Source of the DNA: Saussurea involucrata
Taxonomy: Eukaryota > Streptophyta > Magnoliopsida > Asterales > Asteraceae
Length of the DNA: 64,000 nt
Direction: 5' to 3'
NCBI GenBank assembly: GCA_033807775.1
Contig: CM066315.1
Location: 5,026,501 to 5,090,500, forward strand
Position numbers and translations under genes: made by a program. Shown one piece after another: positions 19,558 to 30,403 of this stretch; positions within the stretch are counted from its first letter, which is position 1, and each line of letters starts with the position of its first letter. Under the pieces are notes generated by a model. The model was given only the letters and a program-made list of their open reading frames with translations. It was not told where the DNA came from and made no database searches.

Positions 19558-20452
19558 GAATCTTTGTGATTTGCGAAAACGAGAGAACAATCTCTAAGCC
19601 AATTATTATAATTAAAGTATTAATTAGTAGAGGTTTTAAAGGAGTTTTAAATTTTATTTTTTTACATTTTTTCTATTGTATTTAAACGTGGAAGGGTATA
19701 ATCGGTAACTGATCAATCACAATTCAAATAATAACACGATCAAATTCTTCCAATCATCAGGGAAAGGATAAAGCAGTCGGGTTAATGGTGGTCGGACTTT
19801 GTATCACACCGATTATCACAACCTCTTTTTTGCACACACATTCTCCTTTCATCAACATTCTATCACACTATTTCTCACACCTCTTTCTGCCTAATTCCAT
19901 AGATATACTATCACCTTGCTATCACAATATTATTACTATGGCACGACGATAATCATTAGGGCACATCGATTATCACAGTAACACAGTGTTATGTCGATTA
20001 TCACAATATCACATCGATTATCACAGTATCATAGTGTTCTTCCGATTAGCACAGTATCACCCCGTTTATCAAAGTATCACAGGGGGCGACTATTATCATT
20101 AGGGCACGATGATCATCACAGTATCACACCGATTATCACCATGTTCTGTCGATTAACACAATATCATATCGTTTATCACAGTATTAGATCGATTATCATA
20201 GTGGCACGCCAATTAACCTAGTGTTTGGTTGGTTAGCGTAGTATCAGGTCGATTACTCTCCAGCGATAAAAAATTAGGGGATAATCCTTAATAATTAAAA
20301 TAATATGAAAAATATGAAAAATAACTGATTACCTTACTACCCTTAATACTTAATCTTATTTATTATAATTAAAATTAGGGATTAAATAAATTAAATGAAG
20401 ACCCACAACTGTTCTCGCATTTTAACAAATAGGAAAAGTTGCCGTTTGAACC
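19558..20452. mobile_element. inverted-repeat element with a TATCAC tandem field
   Basis: GGTTCAAAC at 19558 is inverted at 20444-20452 (GTTTGAACC), with further imperfect inverted matching around GCGAAAACGAGAGAAC and GTTCTCGCATTTTAAC. The interior from about 19800 to 20265 is a degenerate tandem repeat. It shares termini with the element at 6883-7200. No transposase is present. Confidence 0.5.
19800..20265 (+). repeat. TATCACA-rich degenerate tandem repeats
   Basis: The unit is about 18-20 bp, roughly CGATTATCACAGTATCACAC, with more than fifteen diverged copies. A related TATCAC-rich field lies at 51310-51870. ORFs across it are repeat artefacts. Confidence 0.8.
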
Positions 20453-20816
20453 TCCACCTACCTTCATATTATACTATTAGAAATGAATTATAAGTTATAT
20501 ATTTTAATCGATTTTTTTGGCTTTAATACTTTTAAAGTTAACATGAATTGAAAATTATAATTAACAAAAAAACAAAACATGGCCTAAACTTGTCAAAATA
20601 AGTCAACAGAGAATTTTGTTGTTTAAAATTGCCTTAGACCGAACCGACCACTATTAAGTCACAGTCTTATTATAATTTTGATATCATTAACATCTAATTC
20701 ATGTCGAGTAGACCTTCTTGTTGTCGAGTAGACCTTATTATAATTTTGATATCATTATACTTGCACGGAGGGATTTATGTCACCACAAACAGAGATAAAT
20801 GATTTTGAACGACTTA
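20453..20816. other. AT-rich spacer
   Basis: No gene is seen. A short direct duplication of TGTCGAGTAGACCTT occurs at about 20703-20735. Confidence 0.5.
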
Positions 20817-21122
20817 GGGGCTATTTACCAACAAATGTTGGTAAGCGTTGTCTGGAACAAGAGGTTTGACTAGAGTAAGTGCTCTGTCTGGAATAAATGT
20901 TGTCCGGAAAACAACTGTTTACCAAGTATTTTGGATTTGGTGCTGACTGACAACAAATGACCATTATAACCCTATATGAAAAAGTGTTAAAAGTAATGCA
21001 ATTGTTTACCAAAAATTATATATGAATAATTGTTAAATGATACAAAAATACAAAGTTTTTAATTGAAATATATTTAGACAAGAAAATAAATGAACTTCAA
21101 CATAATAGTTTGTGTACAAATC

Positions 21123-21600
21123 TTAATTTGAAACATTGGATAATAATTGATTTGCAATCTGATCACGCAAATTAGTCATATATTCATTATTTTGAGAACT
21201 CCACTCCATTCCATCGACTTCTATTCCATTGCTTCCTTCATGTTGTTCTTCAGTAGGGGTAAACATGATATTCTCATCGTATTCCATAAACAATCGATCT
21301 TGGATATTGCATTTCCTTATGAAGTTATGAATCGTGAAACAATCAATCACCACATCTTTTTGTATTGGAAAAGGATAAGAAGCCATTTGCTTCAGGATTG
21401 GAAATCTTGCTTTCAAGACACCGTATGCACGCTCGATAACATTTCTATGCTGTGCATGGGCATGATTGAACATTTCTTCTTTAGTTAATGCTCATTGATG
21501 TCGAAAATCTGCTAACCAATACTTTGTATTGCGATATGGAGTCATAAATCTCCGCGTGCAAGTATATGCGTCATCACAAAGATAATATTTATCTGCAATT
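21123..21600 (-). pseudogene. PIF/Harbinger (ALP1-like) transposase, C-terminal fragment
   Basis: Reading on the minus strand from about 21600, the segment shows YYLCDDAYTCTRRFMTPYRN, then an in-frame TGA at about 21493-21495 (probably from an Arg codon), then the well-known stretch HAQHRNVIERAYGVLKARFP and IQKDVVIDCFTIHNFIRKC, ending LLSNVSN. This is the last third of the DDE_Tnp_4/nuclease HARBI1 family, including the third acidic residue in the RNVIERAYG segment. The first two catalytic Asp regions are missing, so it is inactive. Host ALP1-type proteins look similar, but the neighbouring Myb/SANT ORF and terminal repeat indicate a transposon. Confidence 0.85.
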
Positions 21601-21644
21601 ATATCAACTTAAAAAATATCGAAAAATAATAACATTTTTTAATG

Positions 21645-21970
21645 TTAAGAAAAATGATACTTACTTGATGAAGGAAACGGAAATCCCGAAGTTGGGTTAA
21701 ATGCAACTTCTCTTAACTTTGCCCATGCGTCATATTTTCCTTTGAGATAATCATAATGGTTTTTCATTTGCCGTTGTTCATCAATTAAATTATGATTCTT
21801 TTGTAGCGTGTCTGCTACATTCTTCCAAGACACGGCCTTAAGGCTACCCCTTCTCGCCCATTTATGGTGATCTCATGTAGACAAGCTTCGATAAATGTTT
21901 TAACCACGTTTTCTTTTTTCCAGTTAACTCTAGGCTTTTTCGATTTGGAAGATTCAACAATGTTTGTCAT
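21645..21970 (-). pseudogene. Harbinger Myb/SANT-like ORF1, frameshifted
   Basis: From the ATG at 21970, MTNIVESSKSKKPRVNWKKE leads into a Myb/SANT-like domain of the Myb_DNA-bind_3 type (VKTFIEACLHEI, then VADTLQKNHNLIDEQRQMKN, KGKYDAWAKL). The first and second halves lie in different frames, with the shift near 21840. Such proteins partner the Harbinger transposase for DNA binding and nuclear import. Confidence 0.75.
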
Positions 21971-22079
21971 ATCTAGAAAAATTAAGCAACATATCAAGAT
22001 GGGAAAAACTATTATTAATTTGTCAAATAATTATAATGGTAAAAATTTAAAAGGTGTCTTTTAATCCTTTTGAGTGCAA

Positions 22080-22388
22080 TAGCATACTGCTACCTCCCTG
22101 TGATTTTCTATAATCCCTTTTTTGCCAACACTAGACCACTACTTTAGAGTCAAATATATAGAAGTAGATTTTTCTTTTCTGTTAGCACTATCATTCACCG
22201 ATATATTTATCAAAATGCAAAAAGAAAACTTATGTTTGTAGAAAGTAGCCAAAATGATTACATTAACACTCTACTGTTAATTGCCAATTACATAAATTCC
22301 AACCTTTTTACATAAGAAAGGAGATGGTGGTAGACATAGGCATATTCTAAGGCATATTGCAGTTTTAATCTTTTGGGTATTAATTGTT

Positions 22389-22480
<92 letters not shown>

Positions 22481-22638
22481 CTAACGATTGATAAAGTGTT
22501 TTTTAGTTTTCCATTTATTTGAGGTTTTCTCCTGAACCTCCCTCTCTCTCTCTATATATATATAGTATCGATTCAGATTTTTGTGATCTATATAAACTTT
22601 AATGTTATTCTTTTGTGTAAAGAGTTATCAATATAGAC
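22080..22638. other. AT-rich spacer with an (AT)n microsatellite
   Basis: No gene is seen. An (AT)n run of about 85 bp lies at 22393-22479, and (CT)n(TA)n at 22540-22565. Confidence 0.8.
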
Positions 22639-24600
22639 TAGAGATGTCCAAATGGGCCCGGGCCCAAAAAAGCCCGCCGAGAGCCCGAAGCCCAGTCCGC
22701 CCAAAGCCCGGGCCCGCCCCGCCCGCCCAAAGCCCGGTCTAAGCCCCCCGGGCCCTAACAGTCCCTGATTTCGTGCATTTTCTCGGCCCGGCCCGGTTTG
22801 GTTAAAAAATGTAGCCGTTTTAGAGCAGTTATACTAGCCGTTTTAGAGCCGTTTTTGGTCGTTTTTTTGCCTCCAAATCACTATAAATTGGTAGTGGATG
22901 TTAGAGGTTTGATATCAAGTTACAAAAACGCAAAAAACGCAATTCTCGCTTACAATACTCGCTTTCTCGTGTTCGTTTCATACAACTTCTCGTTCTTTCA
23001 ATTTTTCCATTCTTCACTCAAAATGGCCAGCGGTAGTTCATCAAACCCACAAATTAGAGAAGTTCTTGCCGAGCACGGACGAAAATCCGAAGTTTGGAAT
23101 GATTTCAATATGGTGGTTCTCACCGACGGGAATAAAAATGCACAATGCAAAAGGTGTGGAGCTCTCCTTGCGCTCTCGAGAAACTCGACCTTAAAGAGAC
23201 ACACCGATTCCGCATGCAAGGCACTCAAGTCCGGAGGTGATTCAAGTCAACCCATACTTGACAACCAAGGTCAAATATGGTCGTACGATAACATGTTGGC
23301 CCGGGAATTAACCACAAAATGTGTTATTCAAATGGGGTTGCCGTTCGGACATTTCCACAATCCGTATATGACGAAAATGATCCAAAAATGTCTACAACCT
23401 CGCTACGCTCCGGTAAGCCATCAAACTCTTAGGCGTGATGCATTAAAAATGTGGAAAAATGCTAAAAATGAAATGAAAAACATGTTTGAACAAATGCCTA
23501 ACAACATTTCTTTAACTTGTGATGTGTGGAGCGCACCACACGGATTGCCACATTCTTATATATGTATAACGGCACATTGGATGGAGTCGTGACAAATGGT
23601 CAAACGTGTAATAGCGTTTGAAACGTTTGGTTCGCCACATTCGGGTGAACGTCAATTTTCAATTATAAAAAAAACACTTGTTTTTTATAATATTTCAAAT
23701 AAAATCGTTAGCATTTCATTTGATAACGCTAGTAATAATACTGCGTGTGTGGATAAATTAAAATGTGCTTTAACCCCTATGTTGGACGGTGAAATATTTC
23801 ATACACGTTGTGTTGCCCACATTATTAATTTAGTCGTTCAAGACGGTTTAGGACAATGCAGTGAAACACTAAACAAATTTAGACTTATGTTACGGAGAAT
23901 TTTTAATAAAGGTAAATCAATGCAAGCGTCTTTTAGAAAATATTGCATGGAATGTGGATTTAGAGCTTTGGGACCGGCTCATGATATGGCCGTTCGATGG
24001 AATTCGACATATCAAATGATCGAAAATTGGCGTGCACAAAGAATTTATATACATGCATTTTATAATATTCATTACTCACGGAATACTATTGTAGAGTGGG
24101 ATTGGGTCGTGATTGAGGGATTATACGATCTTTTGGGTGATTTTAAAAACGCAACAACTTACTTATCCGGTGTTTATTATCCAACAAGCCCTCTAGTTTT
24201 AAATCAAATATATATTTTAGCAAACAAAATTAGAGAGTACGGGGATAGAGAAGACCATTGGTCGAATATGATTGTTACAATGAAAGCAAAATTGTTAAAA
24301 TATTTTAGAAAAATCCCTTTTTCTTTTCTTTGTATCGCGGCGTTAAACCCGTGGCTAAAGGTTACCGGTGTTGAGGTTTTAATTACTGGAATAAGTCAAG
24401 CTTTTGGTTTAGATACGTCCACAAATTCTACTTTTTCAACGAAAAAAAAACATTATTTAATAACATGTTTTTACAATTATTTGAAATTTATAAAGTCCGA
24501 CATGGGGGCGCACACCAACAACCCTCCCAATAACCACTATTTACGTCGGGTGCAAGTTCTAGTAGTGGTCATCGCCAAAGCCGGAAAGACTTAATGACCT
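22639..24600 (+). mobile_element. hAT transposon (3' end missing)
   Basis: The left terminus TAGAGATGTCCAAATGGGC, followed by GGGCCCG/GCCCGG-rich subterminal sequence (22639-22800), is typical of a plant hAT group. The matching right terminus was not found before the next repeat, so the element is truncated. It contains one transposase pseudogene. A second, internally deleted member with the same subterminal sequence and leader is at 55747-56690. Confidence 0.75.
23023..24594 (+). pseudogene. hAT transposase pseudogene (zf-BED)
   Basis: The start at 23023 gives MASGSSSNPQIREVLAEHGR. Residues about 25-70 are a BED-type zinc finger (SEVWNDFNMV, then C-x2-C, then H-x4-C). A single in-frame TGA at 23590-23592 interrupts an otherwise continuous frame, just after the segment ISLTCDVWSAPHGLPHSYIC, which holds the first catalytic Asp. 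The second half continues with SISFDNASNN, the conserved RCVAHIINLVVQDGL and AVRWNSTY motifs. The hAT C-terminal dimerisation domain is absent: the frame drifts off after IKSDMGAHTNN. Family length is usually 650-700 residues, and here about 520 are present. Confidence 0.85.
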
Positions 24601-24739
24601 CTTTAATGAATGAGGTGCAAAATGAATCAAGTAAAAAATCCCGATATGACAGTTACCAATGAATTTATGAACGATTTGAGTTAGAAATGGTATTGGTAAA
24701 CTTTGATTATTGATTTAGGGAGACATCTCAACTGGTTTG

Positions 24740-25085
24740 TAGAAATCGTATTGAAACATTTACGCACAGATCGAGTCCCGGTATCAAAGATCGGAAATGG
24801 ATCCGGTTTTGGTGGAGATCCGGAATGGATCCGGTTTCGGTGGAGATCAGGAATAAATCCGGTTTCGGTGGAGATCCGGAATGAATCCGATTTCGGTGGG
24901 GAATCCGGAATGGGATCCGGTTTCATTTGGAATCCTGTTTGGGATCCGGTTTCAATTTAGGATCCGGATTCGATATTAAGTTCCGGTCTCAATTTGAGTC
25001 TCGGTTCCGGATAATTCTGGATAATTCCGGACTTGGTTATGGATTCTGGATGGTTCCGGACTTTAAGTCCGGAATACCTTCTCTG
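24740..25085 (+). repeat. ATCCGG-rich degenerate tandem repeat
   Basis: Unit of about 28 bp containing GATCCGG and GGTTTCGGTGGA, repeated imperfectly, continuing as TTCCGGA words to 25070. No gene. Translations across it are low-complexity. Confidence 0.8.
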
Positions 25086-25215
25086 GTGTATTACCTGGTT
25101 AAGCTTTTCTAAAAAAATCTAGGGGCGCTGCCTCCTGACCCCATCCGCTAACCGGGTAGCGGAACCCCCGTGCTAAGTCTCCGAAGGGGGGCATTTGAGG
25201 ATAAGGATACGATAA

Positions 25216-26306
25216 TGTAACATCCTGAATTTTCGTTATTAATATTTTAATGAGAATTGGGATCTAATTGTATTTTGGTTTCAAACCTTGAATTATGTTG
25301 TAAATTATAATTCAATAGGGTTAAAATACAAGGGTTTGAAGCTTGGTGTCATTTGGGGATTAATGGAACTAGAGGGTGTGTTTTGTAGCAATGAAAGTGT
25401 GTATGGATAAGTTTAGAGAGAATAAGATATTATCTCATTCTAATCTGTGTGTGGGGTTTTGAGTCGGTCTTAAAGCAGAAAGAAGAAGAACAGGAGAAAA
25501 CGAGATTTCATCTGGGTCTGGTGAGAATCGTTTGTTATGTTTGAGAAATCTGGTATAGATGTTAGATTATGAAAGAATATGTATTCTTGGATGAATGTGC
25601 AGAATCATTATCGTTCGATTGAAGTTCTTAGTTTGCACAGGAAGTAGGCTTTTACTGCAAAGGTGAGTTCATTCAGTTCTTTGTATAAATCAATGATTTT
25701 TAAGTTGTATTAAACCTTGATATATCTGTATAATTGGATTATGGCTTAATAGAGTGGCTTGAAATAAGATGACTTGACGAATTAGATTGATTTATGGACA
25801 AATTGAACGAGCAGGCCGTAGTCCCGGTACAGGTAAGTCCCGGTACAGGCAAGTCCCGGTACAGGAAAGTCCCGGTACTTACGAGTTCCGGTGAAGTCCC
25901 GATACTGTGGGGATACCGGGAGATGGGAGCACCGGGAGTGAGGAATACCGGGAGTTGAATAAAACAGTAAGTTTATAGATTTTGGTAATAGATCTTGAAA
26001 ATGAACTAAAGGATATAATAGTTAAGGTATACAGAGACTTTGTATTATCTGTACCATCCTCGAAATTGGAATGTATAGTTTCGTTAATCGTGGAAAGGTG
26101 CGATTTAAGAATTGACATATACCTTATGTTGCTTGAACATACGTACCTTGAAGAGTAGTATGTTAGGTTTATAGACTGCGCTAGTGTGATACTAGGCAGG
26201 AATGTGTTAAAGGTGATTTGCTCATACGGTTGTTATGGGAAATCTATGTGAAATAAATAATTCGCTTATACGATTGCTATAAGAAATTTATGAGGTATAA
26301 ATATGA
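25216..26306 (+). repeat. truncated 5' LTR of the gypsy element
   Basis: Matches 30404-31526. It contains a CCCGGTAC/CCGGGAG cluster at about 25817-25960. The junction to the internal region lies at a shared AAATATGAT. Confidence 0.9.
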
Positions 26307-29300
26307 TGTGGTGGAATGTGCTGACTGCTTCAATTGCGACTTCCGTCCTGTCTGCAATGACTTGGGATTCATTTAAAAAGAAGCTTTTGGAAGAATACTG
26401 CAACGAAAGCGACATGGATCGAATTGAGGAGGAATTTCGAAATCTGAAAAAGGGTACTAATACTGTTCGAAAGTATACGGAACTGTTCATGGAGAAGTTG
26501 AATCTAGTTGGGCATGTAGCTCCAACTGAGAAGGATAGAGTTAAGGCTTATCTAAAAGGACTGCAGGCGGATATGATGTCGCGAGTGCGGAGTTCTAAAG
26601 CTTCGACGTTGAGAGAAACGATCGAAGAAGCCAAAGTGATAGAGATTGTATATGCCTTGGATAAAGAAGAAAAGACCCAAGTTGGGGAGAAGCGGAAATG
26701 GGAAAGTCGATTAGAGCATTCACAGAAGTCAAGGAGCGCTGGTAAAGGTACTTCTTATGAATCACGCCGTGAACCAAACTGGTGTCCAAAGTGTAAGAGC
26801 AAGCATTACGGACAGTGTCGGGTGATAGCATATGAATGCTTTAAGTGTGGAAAGAGCGGGCATAGTGCGAATAATTGTCCAGTGCGGGTGAATACATGTT
26901 TTGAGTGTAAGCAACCGGGTCACTTTCGTCGGGAGTGCCCAAAGCTGAAAAAGAACGGCGATCAGAGTAAGAAACCAGTAATTCCAAAGCCAACGGGCCG
27001 AGCTTTTCGAATGACCACTGATGAAGCTAAGGAATCAAGGGACGTTGTCTCGGGTACATTCCTTGTTAATTCTTGTCCTGCGCGTATTTTGTTTGATTGT
27101 GGAGCAAATTTGTCATTTGTGTCCAAATCATTCTATCCTAAATTAGCTACGCCTGTTACTACTTTAGATGATGCTTTAGTAGTAGAGGTAGCTAATGGGG
27201 GTCAAGCTTTGGTTCGAGAAAGGCTTGATGGTTGTACTATTCTTTTAGAAGAGACGAAATTTTCGATCAACTTGTTGTTGATGGAAATTGGAGGGTTTGA
27301 CATAGTTGTGGGTATGGATTGGCTGACAGCCAATCAAGCAGAAATATTTTGCGCAAAGAAGTTAATTAGGATTCCAATGACCGATAAGGATGACGTATTC
27401 ATCTTCGGGGAAAAGCAAAAGAGGGAAATTCCGTTAATCTCAGTTGTGAAAGCGCGGAAGTGTTTAATGAAAGGATGTATATCCTATCTGGCGTATGTCT
27501 TAGATGGAAGGTTGGAAAAGAAACAATTGGAAGATATCAAGGTGGTAAGTGAGTTTCCTGACATTTTTCCTGATGATCTTCTTGGTCTACCTACTGAAAG
27601 GCAGGTGGAGTTTAGGATTGATCTCATTCCAGGTTCGTCTCCGATAGCGCGGGCACCTTACCGTCTGGTGCCGTCTGAAATGAAAGAAATGATGACTCAA
27701 CTCCAGGAGTTATTAGATAAAGGTTTTGTCAGACCGAGTTCTTCGCCTTGGGGAGCTCCGGTCCTGTTTGTTAAGAAGAAAGACGGTACTATGAGAATGT
27801 GTATAGATTACCGCGAGCTGAATAAAGTGACGATTAAGAATAAATATCCGCTTCCAAGAATCGATGATCTATTTGATCAACTTCAAGGGGCAGTATGTTT
27901 TTCTAAGATTGATTTGAGGTCAGGGTATCACCAAGTGCGGGTTAGAAATGAAGATATTCCCAAGACAACTTTTAGAACCAGATACGGGCATTATGAGTTT
28001 CTAGTAATGCCATTCGGGTTGACAAATGCTCCAGCTGTCTTCATGGATCTGATGAACCGAGTGTGTCGACCTTTCTTGGACAAGTTTGTTATCGTCTTTA
28101 TTGATGACATACTTGTGTATTCAAAGACTGAAGCAGATCATGAACAACACTTACGTGAAGTCTTAGAAGTGTTAAGAAGAGAGAAATTGTACGCGAAGTT
28201 TTCAAAATGTGAATTTTGGTTAAAAGAAGTACAATTTCTAGGTCACGTGATCACTTCAGAAGGAGTCAAGGTAGACCCAGCTAAGATTGAAGCTATGGCA
28301 AATTGGGAGACACCTAGAAGTGCATTTGAAATAAGAAGTTTCTTGGGTTTAGCAGGTTATTACAGAAGGTTTATTAAAGACTTTTCTAAGATTGCATCTG
28401 CTTTGACTATTCTGACTAGAAAGAACATAAAGTTTGTCTGGACGGAGAAACAAGAATCGGCTTTCAAAACCTTACGACAAAAGTTGTGTGAGGCTCCGGT
28501 TCTTGCTTTACCAGAAGGAATAGAAGATTTAGTGGTGTACAGTGATGCTTCAAAGATGGGTCTAGGGTGCATATTAATGAAACGAGGCAAGGTGATTGCT
28601 TATGCGTCAAGGCAACTTAAAGAACATGAAAAGAACTACCCGACACATGATTTGGAGTTAGCGGCTGTCGTTTTTGCTTTAAAACTGTGGAGGCACTACT
28701 TATATGGAACCAAATGTACTCTTTTTACTGACCATAAAAGTTTGCAGCGTGTTTTTGATCAGAAAGAGTTAAATATGAGACAGAGAAGATGGTTAGAATT
28801 ACTTAAAGATTACGATTTCGAATTGCATTACCATCCTGGTAAAGCAAATGTCGTGGCCGATGCTTTAAGTAGGAAAGAGTATAGTGGATGTTTGAAATCA
28901 ATCAATGCTAGAATTGATGTGACATCAAGTTTGATGGAAAAGATAAAAGAGGCACAAGCAGGGGCTTTAAGGGAAGAAAACCTGAAAGAAGAAGTGATGG
29001 GCAAGCAACACCTGCAGTTGACGGAAAATGGCCATGGAATAAAGTTGTTCCAAGGTCGTGTTTGGGTACCAAAGATTGGAGGAAATCGAGAGTTGATTCT
29101 CGAAGACGCCCATAGATCTAAGTATTCTATACATCCGGGGAGTACTAAAATGTATAGGGATTTGAAATTGCATTATTGGTGGCCAGCTATGAAAGTAGAT
29201 GTAGCCCGGAAGGTAGAAACATGTAGAACATGTTCGTTGGTGAAAGCAGAACATCAGAAACCTTACGGAAGTTTCCAGTCTTTGGAAATTCCAGAATGGA

Positions 29301-30361
29301 AGTGGGAGAAGATCACCATGGATTTTGTGACGAAGTTACCCAAGACGCAAAAGGGTAACGACACAATATGGGTAATCGTGGATAGATTAACTAAGAGTGC
29401 TCATTTTCTGGCTATGAAAGAAACATCACCAATTGAGAAGTTGGCAAAGTTGTATATTGATGAGGTGGTATCAAGTCATGGTATACCGGTGTCGATTGTG
29501 TCAGATCGTGATAGTCGGTTTACCTCAAGATTTTGGCGATCACTACAAGAGGAATTGGGTACGAAAGTTAATTTGAGCACTGCTTTTCATCCACAGACTG
29601 ATGGACAGAGTGAAAGGACTATACAAACTTTGGAAGATATGCTCAGGTCATGTGTATTGGATTTTGGAGGTAACTGGGATATGCATCTACCCTTAGTAGA
29701 ATTTGCGTATAATAACAGTTATCATTCTAGTATCGGAAGAGCGCCCTTCGAAGCCTTGTATGGTCGAAAATGTAGAACTCCGGTATGTTGGATAGAAGCC
29801 GGAGAGAAACAGTTTGCTGGTCCAGAATTGGTTCAACAAACAGCTGATAAGGTGAAAGAAATTCGGCAGCATATGAAAGCAACTCAGGACCGACAAAAGA
29901 GTTATGCTGACCCGAAAAGGAGACCAAAAGAATTTCAAGTTGGGGAGCGCGTGATGCTTGAAGTGTCCCCATGGAAGGGTGTGATAAGGTTTGGTAAACG
30001 CGGGAAATTAAGTCCTCGTTTTCTAGGACCTTTCACTATTACTAAAAGGATTGGTTTACAAGCATATCAGTTGGATCTTCCACCAGAGTTGGAAGGGGTT
30101 CATAATACCTTTCATGTTTGTTATCTTCGGAAATGTTTAGCCGAAGAAGAGGATGTGATACCACTCACTGATGTGAGAGTAGATGAGAAGAGTCGTTGTG
30201 TGGAAGAACCAGAGGCAATTTTGGAGAGATCGGTTAGAAAGCCACGTAATGGCAAGGAAGTAGCTATGTTGAAAGTACAGTGGAAGCACCATCGAGGTAC
30301 TAATGTGACTTTAGAGTCAGAAGAAAGTATGAAAGATAAGTATCCTCATTTGTTTACTTGA
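26303..30361 (+). CDS. Ty3/gypsy gag-pol polyprotein, open, N-terminally truncated (1352 aa)
   Basis: The frame is uninterrupted. Residues 1-130 are the C-terminal part of the gag domain. Two zinc knuckles follow, at about 178-191 (CFKCGKSGHSANNC) and 199-212 (CFECKQPGHFRREC). The protease active site at residue 265 reads FDCGA, where the family normally has D-S/T-G. RT shows YRELNKVTIKNKYPLPRID near 502 and FIDD near 599. RNase H begins near 744 (YSDASKMGLG). Integrase has the H-x-H...C-x2-C segment near 936-975, Asp in ITMDF near 1007, Asp in VSDRDSRF near 1068 and a downstream Glu. A chromodomain closes the protein (about 1300-1352, ending PHLFT). The ATG at 26303 is at the deletion junction, so the natural start is lost. 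Truncated gag and the protease change suggest it is not autonomous. Confidence 0.92.
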   Translation: MMWWNVLTASIATSVLSAMTWDSFKKKLLEEYCNESDMDRIEEEFRNLKKGTNTVRKYTELFMEKLNLVGHVAPTEKDRVKAYLKGLQADMMSRVRSSKASTLRETIEEAKVIEIVYALDKEEKTQVGEKRKWESRLEHSQKSRSAGKGTSYESRREPNWCPKCKSKHYGQCRVIAYECFKCGKSGHSANNCPVRVNTCFECKQPGHFRRECPKLKKNGDQSKKPVIPKPTGRAFRMTTDEAKESRDVVSGTFLVNSCPARILFDCGANLSFVSKSFYPKLATPVTTLDDALVVEVANGGQALVRERLDGCTILLEETKFSINLLLMEIGGFDIVVGMDWLTANQAEIFCAKKLIRIPMTDKDDVFIFGEKQKREIPLISVVKARKCLMKGCISYLAYVLDGRLEKKQLEDIKVVSEFPDIFPDDLLGLPTERQVEFRIDLIPGSSPIARAPYRLVPSEMKEMMTQLQELLDKGFVRPSSSPWGAPVLFVKKKDGTMRMCIDYRELNKVTIKNKYPLPRIDDLFDQLQGAVCFSKIDLRSGYHQVRVRNEDIPKTTFRTRYGHYEFLVMPFGLTNAPAVFMDLMNRVCRPFLDKFVIVFIDDILVYSKTEADHEQHLREVLEVLRREKLYAKFSKCEFWLKEVQFLGHVITSEGVKVDPAKIEAMANWETPRSAFEIRSFLGLAGYYRRFIKDFSKIASALTILTRKNIKFVWTEKQESAFKTLRQKLCEAPVLALPEGIEDLVVYSDASKMGLGCILMKRGKVIAYASRQLKEHEKNYPTHDLELAAVVFALKLWRHYLYGTKCTLFTDHKSLQRVFDQKELNMRQRRWLELLKDYDFELHYHPGKANVVADALSRKEYSGCLKSINARIDVTSSLMEKIKEAQAGALREENLKEEVMGKQHLQLTENGHGIKLFQGRVWVPKIGGNRELILEDAHRSKYSIHPGSTKMYRDLKLHYWWPAMKVDVARKVETCRTCSLVKAEHQKPYGSFQSLEIPEWKWEKITMDFVTKLPKTQKGNDTIWVIVDRLTKSAHFLAMKETSPIEKLAKLYIDEVVSSHGIPVSIVSDRDSRFTSRFWRSLQEELGTKVNLSTAFHPQTDGQSERTIQTLEDMLRSCVLDFGGNWDMHLPLVEFAYNNSYHSSIGRAPFEALYGRKCRTPVCWIEAGEKQFAGPELVQQTADKVKEIRQHMKATQDRQKSYADPKRRPKEFQVGERVMLEVSPWKGVIRFGKRGKLSPRFLGPFTITKRIGLQAYQLDLPPELEGVHNTFHVCYLRKCLAEEEDVIPLTDVRVDEKSRCVEEPEAILERSVRKPRNGKEVAMLKVQWKHHRGTNVTLESEESMKDKYPHLFT

Positions 30362-30390
30362 CTTTGATTTCGGGGACGAAATCATTTTCA

Positions 30391-30403
30391 AGTTGGGGAG
30401 TAT
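30391..30403 (+). other. polypurine tract of the gypsy element
   Basis: AGTTGGGGAGTAT immediately precedes the 3' LTR, the plus-strand priming site of this retrotransposon group. Confidence 0.85.

Larger units (their letters stand above)
20817..21970 (-). mobile_element. PIF/Harbinger transposon remnant
   Basis: A TTA at 20814-20816 precedes GGGGCTATTTACCAACAAATG, which resembles a Harbinger terminal repeat next to its TWA target site. The opposite terminus was not found, so the right boundary is given only as the end of coding similarity. On the minus strand it carries pieces of both typical Harbinger genes: a Myb/SANT-like protein and the C-terminal part of a DDE_4-type transposase. Confidence 0.7.

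Noticed and set aside
19991..20221. Possible CRISPR-like direct repeats (TATCAC units)
   Set aside because: Repeats are degenerate and contiguous without unique spacers, and the genome is eukaryotic.
24681..25112. ORFs on both strands with FRISTETGFIPDL or SGFDIKF-type repeats
   Set aside because: By-products of the ATCCGG tandem array.
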